Shown here: positions 41,909 to 47,963 of the stretch, piece by piece | Layout of the letters: each line of letters opens with the position of its first letter | How positions within the stretch are numbered: position 1 is the first letter of the stretch | Assembly: GCA_023663235.1 (NCBI GenBank) | Contig: JAMPHW010000002.1 | Coordinates: 82,680 to 130,642 of the forward strand | Direction of reading: 5' to 3' | From: Ruminococcus sp. | GTDB taxonomy: Bacteria > Bacillota_I > Bacilli_A > RF39 > UBA660 | DNA length: 47,963 nucleotides | Made by a program: the position numbers and the translations under genes | The notes under the pieces: model-generated | The model's database searches: none | What the model saw: the letters and a program-made list of their open reading frames with translations, nothing else | Told to the model about the DNA's origin: nothing

Positions 41909-42001
41909 GGAGGAATACCCAAGTCTGGCTGAAGGGACCGGTCTTGAAAACCGGGAGGTCGAGCAATCGGCGCAGGGGTTCGAATCCCTTTTCCTCCGCC
42001 A
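41909..42001 (+). tRNA. tRNA-Ser (UGA)
   Basis: A 93-nt class II tRNA, acceptor GGAGGAA / TTCCTCC, anticodon arm CCGGTCTTGAAAACCGG with anticodon UGA, long variable arm, encoded CCA. First gene of a four-tRNA operon. Confidence 0.96.
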
Positions 42002-42021
42002 TTTAATTTTTGTTAGTACAT

Positions 42022-42098
<77 letters not shown>

Positions 42099-42099
42099 T

Positions 42100-42176
42100 G
42101 GTTCGTTAGTCTAGAGGCCTATGACGTCTGCCTGTCACGCAGAAGATCACGGGTTCGAATCCCGTACGAACCGCCA
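42100..42176 (+). tRNA. tRNA-Asp (GUC)
   Basis: 77 nt, acceptor GGTTCGT / ACGAACC, anticodon arm CTGCCTGTCACGCAG with GUC, encoded CCA. One base after tRNA-fMet. Confidence 0.95.
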
Positions 42177-42177
42177 T

Positions 42178-42253
<76 letters not shown>

Positions 42254-42269
42254 GAATGCTAAATAAAAC

Positions 42270-42296
42270 CAATACTTTTAACAGTATTGATTTTTT
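42270..42296 (+). terminator. Terminator of the tRNA operon
   Basis: CAATACT (42270-42276) / AGTATTG (42283-42289) with a 6-nt loop, then ATTTTTT. Confidence 0.85.
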
Positions 42297-42317
42297 AATT
42301 TAAATAACAAAAAAGAG

Positions 42318-42668
42318 TTATTTATTATAACCCTTGATTTCTTTAATCTTTTCGTTTATCCATATGTTAAGATTTTTTTTTAGAGGCATAAATCCATTTA
42401 AATCTTCATCATTAATGTCCTTCCCGTCAATTTTATAATTTAGATTTTTAATTGAAAGCTTTAATTGATTATTATTTTCATCAACTTCTAATACTTTGGC
42501 ATAAATTTCCTCACCTACTTCAGCATAATCTGAAACATTTTTTACAAAACTTTCTGATATTTCTGAAATGTGAATTAAACCATCATATTTTTCATCAACT
42601 TTGACAAAAATTCCATATTCTTTAAAACCCGAGACGATACATTTAATGACATCGTCGTTTTTATACAT
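42318..42668 (-). CDS. S1 RNA-binding domain protein (GSP13/YugI-like)
   Basis: 116 residues. Residues 5-75 form an S1 OB-fold: V-I-K-C-I-V-S-G-F-K-E-Y-G-I-F-V-K-V, G-L-I-H-I-S-E-I-S, then E-V-G-E-E-I-Y-A-K-V-L-E-V-D and L-K-L-S-I-K. A short C-terminal tail follows. Small single-S1 proteins of this kind bind ribosomes or mRNA in Bacillota. It appears to be a single-gene unit. Confidence 0.9.
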   Translation of the reverse strand: MYKNDDVIKCIVSGFKEYGIFVKVDEKYDGLIHISEISESFVKNVSDYAEVGEEIYAKVLEVDENNNQLKLSIKNLNYKIDGKDINDEDLNGFMPLKKNLNIWINEKIKEIKGYNK

Positions 42669-42813
42669 AATATTTCACCGTTTAAATTGTAACAAAATTA
42701 GCTATTAATGTCTATAATATACCTTTTATTTTTAAATAATATGTAAAATAAATTGTATTATTTATATTATTTTTACGTTAGTTATACTAAAATTGACAGG
42801 CTGTATCTGTAAA

Positions 42814-42834
42814 GAAAAAGACTATTTCTAGTCT
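42814..42834 (-). terminator. Terminator overlapping the YebC-family stop
   Basis: Minus-strand AGACTA (42834-42829) / TAGTCT (42824-42819) with loop GAAA, then a U run. The stop TAG lies in the stem. Confidence 0.8.
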
Positions 42835-43550
42835 CTTCCATTAACATTGTGATAAATTTCAGTTACATCTTCTATTTCATCAAGCATTTTATAAAGTTTA
42901 TCAAATACTTCTAAATCTTCTGGATTTAAATCAGTCATATTTTTAGCAAACATTCCAGTTTCATCGACTTCATAATCAATAGTTCCTAAAATATTTTCAA
43001 TAGTATCTTTAGCACTATTTAAATCATTGGGATTTAAAGTTATAGTTAACTCTCCTTCAACATTTTCAAAATCTATTGGTTCGATACTATTTTCTAGTAA
43101 TCCATTAAATATTTCTTCTTCCTTATCAGTTTTAAAAGAAATAATTGATAAATAATCGTAATTATATGCAACAGAATTGCTTACGCCTAAACTCTTATTT
43201 ACTTTATTAAAAGCCGCTCTAACCATACCTACTGTTCTATTAACATTATCTGTTAAAGTTTTAATAATTAACGTAGATGCTCCTGGCCCAAAACCTTCAT
43301 AAATAACTTCATGATAATCTTCGCCACCAACACCTTTAGCCTTATCTATTGCTCTATTTATAATATCACTTGGAACTTGTGCCTTTTTTGCTTTTTCTAC
43401 GATTCTTTTTAAAACAACATTACTTTCGATTTCAGGTGTACCCTTTTTAGCAGCTAAATATATTTCTTTAGCAAATGTTGAATATGTTTTAGCTTTTATA
43501 GCTCCTGTTTTTTGTATACTAGCTTTTCTTACTTCATAAGCTCTTCCCAT
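42828..43550 (-). CDS. YebC/PmpR-family regulator (YeeN-type)
   Basis: 240 residues starting M-G-R-A-Y-E-V-R-K-A-S-I, the opening of the YeeN-type branch (not the M-S-G-H-S-K-W of YebC). The three-domain YebC layout is complete: Y-E-G-F-G-P-G-A-S, then T-D-N-V-N-R-T-V-G-M-V-R. Members act as transcription factors and, in recent work, in relieving ribosome stalling at proline stretches. Single gene with its own terminator. Confidence 0.92.
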   Translation of the reverse strand: MGRAYEVRKASIQKTGAIKAKTYSTFAKEIYLAAKKGTPEIESNVVLKRIVEKAKKAQVPSDIINRAIDKAKGVGGEDYHEVIYEGFGPGASTLIIKTLTDNVNRTVGMVRAAFNKVNKSLGVSNSVAYNYDYLSIISFKTDKEEEIFNGLLENSIEPIDFENVEGELTITLNPNDLNSAKDTIENILGTIDYEVDETGMFAKNMTDLNPEDLEVFDKLYKMLDEIEDVTEIYHNVNGRD

Positions 43551-43612
43551 AAAATTCCCTCCTAAAATTCGTCTTAAATTATAACATCTATTACCCTAAC
43601 ATGTCTAGTTTA

Positions 43613-44662
43613 TTAGATAAAATGTTTCAATTTTTTAATATATCTATATATAAAATGCGTATTATTGGCTGTTTTTTTTAGCTTTTTTAATATTTTATAA
43701 GGATTATATATATCATAATAATCAATATTTTCTTTTTGCATAATGTATTCTAAAGCTTTAATGGTTGTATCTTTATAATTAGATGTTTTAAAAAAGTTTT
43801 TTACACGACGGTATAATTTCTTTGGGACTTTACGATTTAAAAATTTATAATATTTTATTTTTCTTCGCTTAAAAACATAATGATAACCGTCATAGTTTTT
43901 CAACACTCTTAAAGTATCATAATAGCCCATTTTAATATTTTCACTGATACGTTTAGGGTTAAGTTCCATAACACTTCCTAAAGACCTAATAGGTTCAATA
44001 GTGATAACATTTTTAGTTTTATCATATTTTCTTGTAATGCCAATTCCATGAACTTTGACTAAATATATTTTATCATATCCTTTATTCAAGAGCATATTTA
44101 CTGGTCCTATATCGTAAAATCCACCATCTAGATAATAACTATCATCAATCATTTTTTCAAGTTTAAAAATAGGCAAGCAAGCACTAGCTAAAATATAATC
44201 TTTAACTTTATCTTCTGACATGTTTTCTTTAAATAAATATAATGGTGTAAAACTCTTTAGCTTTACAGTGCATAAGCCAAAATCCATTTTACTTTTATAT
44301 AATGCTTCAACATCTAAATATTTATCAATTAAAGATTTAACTCCTACTAACTCTACGCCTTTATTTTTAATTATATGAAAAAATCCTTCAATGATGCTTT
44401 TAAAAAAGCTTAAATTATATTCTTTTTCAATTAAAGCATTACTAAAAGAGTCAGAAAATCCAAATACTTTGCCCATTTCAAGACTTTGCCATAATTCAGG
44501 TAATATTTTACCATTACCACTTGCTATTACAGCACCGTTTAATGCCCCAATACTAGTACCACAAACTCCATCGATTTTTATTTTGCAGTCATAAAAAGCC
44601 ATATAAGCTCCCGCCTCATATGAGCCTCTTACTCCACCACCTTCTAAAGCTAATCCTGTCAT
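43613..44662 (-). CDS. Patatin-like phospholipase
   Basis: 349 residues. The oxyanion loop G-G-G-V-R-G-S (8-14), nucleophile elbow G-T-S-I-G (35-39, Ser37) and D-G-G motif form the Ser-Asp dyad of patatins. The C-terminal region (about 230-349) is basic and helical. It probably hydrolyses phospholipids or other acyl esters in the cytoplasm. Its ATG overlaps the epimerase gene by 4 bp. Confidence 0.9.
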   Translation of the reverse strand: MTGLALEGGGVRGSYEAGAYMAFYDCKIKIDGVCGTSIGALNGAVIASGNGKILPELWQSLEMGKVFGFSDSFSNALIEKEYNLSFFKSIIEGFFHIIKNKGVELVGVKSLIDKYLDVEALYKSKMDFGLCTVKLKSFTPLYLFKENMSEDKVKDYILASACLPIFKLEKMIDDSYYLDGGFYDIGPVNMLLNKGYDKIYLVKVHGIGITRKYDKTKNVITIEPIRSLGSVMELNPKRISENIKMGYYDTLRVLKNYDGYHYVFKRRKIKYYKFLNRKVPKKLYRRVKNFFKTSNYKDTTIKALEYIMQKENIDYYDIYNPYKILKKLKKTANNTHFIYRYIKKLKHFI

Positions 44663-45594
44663 TTTCTTTTCCTTTTTAAGAAAAATTTAAATGGAATAGC
44701 AAAGAATCTAGCTAAATGTCGACCTCTTACTGTTCTTTGTAAGCGAAGATAATAAGATTCTAAAGATTCACTTTGATACTCTAAAATATCATTTAGTTTA
44801 CTACTATCTTCAAAAGTTTGAACGTAAAAGTTTTTATCAATAAATAATAGATTTCCTAAATAACGAAAGCTTAAGCCATAAACGCTTAGAATATTTGATA
44901 AGATGTCAGAATAATAACCAGTCATGGCATCTCCACCACCAGCATTATATACTTTTTTATTTAACTTATCTATGTGATTTAAAGCATTAACGAATACATA
45001 AGAGGCATCACTATCAGTAATAGCTTCTACTCTACTATTTCTTTTCACATTATACATGAAAGAACCTGATTTAGGATTACATAATACTAAAGGAAGTCTA
45101 AAAATAGTATATTTCTTTAATTTATTTTTAATTAAATCTTCAACTTGTAATTTAGTACCACTATAATAATCTAATGGCAAAATATTTGGTTCACTTTTAG
45201 TACTTACTTTTTCAGCATTACCATAAATAGTAGCGCTTGATGCATATAGTAAATGGCAGTTTGGATTATAAAAATTAATAGCTTTAATAATATTTTCAGT
45301 TCCATTATATTCTATAGCATTACATATATTATTTTTAATGTTAGCAAAAGGAGGCAAAACACTAGCTAAATGAATAATGTAGTCTTGATCTTTAACTAAA
45401 GCACTTATTATTACATCATCGTTAATATCGCCATAGATAATATTAATACGGCGACGATATTTTTTTAAACTTTTTTGGCTATTTTTAGTTCGCAAATCAA
45501 GAGCTGTTATCTCATATTTGCCTTCGCTTAATAAATACTTAATAACATTTAATCCAATAACACCAGCAGCACCTGTAACTAAAACTTTTTGCAT
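44659..45594 (-). CDS. NAD-dependent epimerase/dehydratase (extended SDR)
   Basis: 311 residues. The Rossmann motif G-A-A-G-V-I-G and the catalytic Y-Y-S-G-T-K (Y-x-x-x-K) are present, preceded by A-S-S-A-T-I-Y-G. Extended SDRs of this type interconvert nucleotide sugars; the substrate is not assignable. A basic C-terminal tail (F-F-L-K-R-K-R-K) is unusual. It is coupled to the patatin gene and 12 bp after the ZIP gene, so the three form one operon. Confidence 0.88.
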   Translation of the reverse strand: MQKVLVTGAAGVIGLNVIKYLLSEGKYEITALDLRTKNSQKSLKKYRRRINIIYGDINDDVIISALVKDQDYIIHLASVLPPFANIKNNICNAIEYNGTENIIKAINFYNPNCHLLYASSATIYGNAEKVSTKSEPNILPLDYYSGTKLQVEDLIKNKLKKYTIFRLPLVLCNPKSGSFMYNVKRNSRVEAITDSDASYVFVNALNHIDKLNKKVYNAGGGDAMTGYYSDILSNILSVYGLSFRYLGNLLFIDKNFYVQTFEDSSKLNDILEYQSESLESYYLRLQRTVRGRHLARFFAIPFKFFLKRKRK

Positions 45595-45606
45595 ATTATC
45601 ACTTCC

Positions 45607-46350
45607 TTAGATAAAAGCTGATATTATAATTAATATAACACCAACTAACAAACCAATTTTGGTTTCTTTTTGTTTTAAATTATCGAGTAATTCAGGTAAT
45701 AATTCTATTAAAGCTATAAAAAGCAACATACCTAAGGCTATACCTGTGATAATAGCTAGTAATACATTATTAACATTGCCAACAAAAGTGAAAATTAGAC
45801 CGCCAATTAAGCTAGATATTACTAAAATAATAAATGATACTTTATTATCTTTAAATTTTAGAGAACTAAATATTTGCGTTCCTAAAGGAATATTATGAAG
45901 TGCGACAGAAAGGCAAGTTAATATACCAACTTTTAAATTATTATTACCTAGACCACATATAGCAAATCCTTCTATAATATTATGTAGTGTTAAACTAATA
46001 ATAGTTAAGGTACTAATATGTTTAATATGATTATTATGTTCTTTAACATTTTTATCGTGATGATCATGATGTGGAATAAATAAATCAAGTAGTCTTAAAA
46101 TAAAGAAGCCGATTAAAGCGCTTATAATTACAATGCTTAAAGCTCTAAATACGCTATATCTACCAATTAATAAATCGTAACTTTCAGGACCTAAATCTAA
46201 GAAAATTAAACTTAACATAATAATAAAAGCAATGGCAATACTAAAATTATTTAATTTACTCTTATTTTTAACTTTTGATGATATTAATCCTCCTATTGGA
46301 AAAAATAAACCTACAATAATTGTTAAAATTAAGCCTGTAATTTTTGACAT
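45607..46350 (-). CDS. ZIP-family metal transporter
   Basis: 247 residues with about eight TM segments. The TM4 motif H-N-I-I-E-G-F-A and TM5 H-N-I-P-L-G form the metal site, and a His-rich loop (H-H-D-H-H-D, then H-N-N-H-I-K-H) sits between TM3 and TM4. ZIP transporters import Zn, Fe or Mn into the cytoplasm. The usual H-x-x-x-E of TM5 is changed (L in place of E). Two consensus promoters lie upstream; this is the first gene of the ZIP-epimerase-patatin operon. Confidence 0.9.
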   Translation of the reverse strand: MSKITGLILTIIVGLFFPIGGLISSKVKNKSKLNNFSIAIAFIIMLSLIFLDLGPESYDLLIGRYSVFRALSIVIISALIGFFILRLLDLFIPHHDHHDKNVKEHNNHIKHISTLTIISLTLHNIIEGFAICGLGNNNLKVGILTCLSVALHNIPLGTQIFSSLKFKDNKVSFIILVISSLIGGLIFTFVGNVNNVLLAIITGIALGMLLFIALIELLPELLDNLKQKETKIGLLVGVILIIISAFI

Positions 46351-46378
46351 ATTACCACTCCTTTATGTTTACTCTTAA

Positions 46379-46407
46379 ATTATAACAAAAGAATATATTC
46401 ATGTCAA
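46379..46407 (-). promoter_or_regulatory. Proximal consensus promoter of the ZIP operon
   Basis: TTGACA (46407-46402), 17-bp spacer, TATAAT (46384-46379) on the minus strand. Confidence 0.85.
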
Positions 46408-46446
46408 AATATTAGCTATAATTAGAGTTATTTCTTTACTAATTTA

Positions 46447-46475
46447 ATTATATTATACGAACAATTATATGTCAA
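46447..46475 (-). promoter_or_regulatory. Distal consensus promoter upstream of the ZIP operon
   Basis: TTGACA (46475-46470), 17-bp spacer, TATAAT (46452-46447), 68 bp upstream of the proximal promoter on the same strand. Confidence 0.8.
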
Positions 46476-46493
46476 TAAATTTTTAAAAATATA

Positions 46494-46520
46494 TAAAAAA
46501 ACGTTTTATTAAACGCTTTT
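46494..46520 (-). terminator. Terminator of surface-type gene copy B
   Basis: Minus-strand AAGCGTTT / AAACGTTT hairpin with one G-U pair and a 4-nt loop, followed by a U run, immediately after the stop codon. Confidence 0.75.
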
Positions 46521-47927
46521 TCATGAAACTACTTTGTAGGGATTAGATTGTGTTCCATTACCAGTAAATGTGACATCAGAACGTAGATTAATTACGGGTC
46601 TTATGCCAAAATTATTGGAAACTCTATTATTGCCTAAAGAACCTGTATTAGATATAGTAAATACTTGGGCAAAACCATTATTGTCACCATAACGTCTTGA
46701 TGTCATAGTATAATAAGTTTGATTAGTTGTTAAATAATTATCTTTTGAGTTTAATATTCCTGCATAAATTGCCTCGTCGGCTGTTATTAATCCTACTGGA
46801 TTTACTAAAACCTTATTTCCATAAATTGATTTATTATATGTAAAATAATCAGCAGTATTTTGGCAATTGAATATAGGTTTCATATTTGAAGAATGCGTAC
46901 CACTAGGAAATAATCTTATGTAAGCTCCATAATATGTTAAAGTGCTTCCCATGCCTCCATTCCCATTGTTTAAGTAATTACTAGTAGTTGGAGTTCTGTC
47001 ATCACAGAAACCAACATTTATATCTATTTTTTCAAAATATTCAGTACTTTGTTTAATATTTGAGTTCTCAAACCAATTATCTAATGCTATTTTGGCATTG
47101 CTGCTATTAGTATTTTCATGAGTTGCTTCATAAGTCGTAGAATTTGGGGTTCCATACATAAAACCAACATAGGCATTATCATTATACATTTCGTTAAATT
47201 TGCTGGTTCCTATTTGGGTTTCTTCACCTGTTTTTTGGGGTTCTAACCTATTTCCACCTTCATCTTCTGTTTTTCCTTGGTAGATTAATCTAATTGAACC
47301 ATCGCCATTTATTCTTATTATTCTCCAATAGTATCCACCAAATTCTACCCAATTATCGAGTGGATTTCCTGCAAAATAATAGGTTGTTCCATATTCATCA
47401 TCGCCTTCATATATTACCCCTATTGTTGTATTTTCTATAATTTGATTAAAAGTTCCTTCTTCTCTTGTTTTTCTTCCTGTATAATGCGTTTCTAATAATT
47501 CGCTCATTGTTTTAGCTGTACTTGTATCTTTATCTAAATAGATGAAACATTTATCTCCTTTACTTATTCCTCTAAAGGTATGTACTCCTCCTATTGTTTC
47601 TAATATTGCATTATTATCTTTATTTTCTTTTTTACAATTACTTCCTTTACAACAGTATGTTTCTTCTTTATTTATTGTATATCCAGTAGGGATTGTAATA
47701 TCTTTAGATAATTCTTGATAATTACCATCACCTTCATTAATATATATAGCTATAACATTTATATCATAAGGACTAGATACTACTTTTCCTTCGGTTAAAG
47801 AAATTGATGCTGTCATTCGATAATTAGCTTTTGATGTTATAAAAGTAACTGTTACAGTAAGTACTACTACCAATATTAGGCCACACAAAAAATACTTTTT
47901 GCTATTCTTATTTCTTTCAAATTTCAT
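46521..47927 (-). CDS. Membrane-anchored surface-type protein, copy B
   Basis: 468 residues, the same length as copy A. The N-terminal 30 residues are nearly identical to copy A (basic start, hydrophobic helix at about 12-30), and W-V-E-F-G-G-Y-Y-W-R-I-I-R-I, G-E-E-T-Q-I-G-T-S, P-V-G-L-I-T-A-D-E-A and G-I-R-P-V-I-N-L-R-S-D-V are shared. The region between residues 55 and 130 and the loops around 300-340 and 385-430 differ strongly. It carries extra cysteines (C-C-K-G-S-N-C). Function unknown; extracytoplasmic location inferred. Confidence 0.65.
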   Translation of the reverse strand: MKFERNKNSKKYFLCGLILVVVLTVTVTFITSKANYRMTASISLTEGKVVSSPYDINVIAIYINEGDGNYQELSKDITIPTGYTINKEETYCCKGSNCKKENKDNNAILETIGGVHTFRGISKGDKCFIYLDKDTSTAKTMSELLETHYTGRKTREEGTFNQIIENTTIGVIYEGDDEYGTTYYFAGNPLDNWVEFGGYYWRIIRINGDGSIRLIYQGKTEDEGGNRLEPQKTGEETQIGTSKFNEMYNDNAYVGFMYGTPNSTTYEATHENTNSSNAKIALDNWFENSNIKQSTEYFEKIDINVGFCDDRTPTTSNYLNNGNGGMGSTLTYYGAYIRLFPSGTHSSNMKPIFNCQNTADYFTYNKSIYGNKVLVNPVGLITADEAIYAGILNSKDNYLTTNQTYYTMTSRRYGDNNGFAQVFTISNTGSLGNNRVSNNFGIRPVINLRSDVTFTGNGTQSNPYKVVS

Positions 47928-47932
47928 TTTTT

Positions 47933-47963
47933 ATTTGCTCCTTAAAAATAAGCAAATCGCGAT
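47933..47963 (-). promoter_or_regulatory. Leader hairpin enclosing the ribosome site, copy B (cut by window end)
   Basis: Same arrangement as in copy A: ATTTGC (47957-47952) / GCAAAT (47938-47933) around the ribosome site, and the palindrome ATCGCGAT (47963-47956) at the very end of the window. The promoter lies outside. Confidence 0.5.

Overview
The window is a strongly A+T-rich stretch of a low-GC Bacillota chromosome. It uses the standard genetic code: UGA terminates several genes, for example the one ending at 342, and Trp residues are encoded by UGG. Two T-box leaders, Spo0A/sigma-K-type sporulation traits (a CotF-like coat protein pair, a SpoVIF homologue) and typical Bacilli families (Der, YtxH, S1/GSP13, YebC) suggest an uncultured endospore-forming Bacilli/Erysipelotrichia-like or RF39-like gut lineage. 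This placement is inference. Nearly all genes lie on the minus strand. Plus-strand exceptions are the coat pair at the left end, two small Xre regulators and a tRNA cluster.

Layout. 1-608: coat-protein pair with terminator. 606-2841: NatA/NatB-type ABC exporter behind a MerR-type promoter. 2871-6103: RluA-type pseudouridine synthase, a TPR protein with an AbiEi-like winged helix, and a methyltransferase. 6129-8915: a threonine T-box operon with two small paralogous genes of unknown function and thrS. 8907-13088: transglutaminase-like protein, membrane protein, SpoVIF (with a sigma-K-like promoter), divergent Xre genes, der, pilin-like protein. 13088-17780: DUF975/CmpB fusion, an Xre-DUF4097 pair, and a CYTH/Ppx-GppA pair. 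17781-18333: the only long stretch without an obvious gene; it holds an inverted-repeat-bounded element with a 42-codon ORF, a repeat cluster and a terminator.

18334-28756: a large surface-type protein, a double-HTH regulator, DUF5131, asnB, an MBL-TetR pair, YtxH, ASCH-tsaC-microprotein, YcxB-like, TfoX-N, VOC, AraC and DUF3781. 28789-32798: five co-directional genes that include a free-standing LeuRS-type editing domain interrupted by a Nudix domain, an HD phosphohydrolase, a possible ART-fold protein and two unknowns. This is the part most likely to hide an undescribed activity. 32798-35475: riboswitch-like RNA fragment, gltX with its glutamate T-box, a broken small gene and tRNA-Leu(GAG).

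35499-41704: unknown protein, D,D-carboxypeptidase, membrane protein, ABC exporter, phosphoesterase, cupin-CMD pair, tRNA-Leu(UAA). 41853-42296: a plus-strand tRNA operon (Ser-fMet-Asp-Phe) with a consensus promoter and terminator. 42318-46475: S1 protein, YebC, patatin, epimerase and a ZIP transporter with two consensus promoters. The window ends in a second copy of the large surface-type gene. The last bases coincide with the leader repeat shared with the first copy, which suggests that an assembly broke there.
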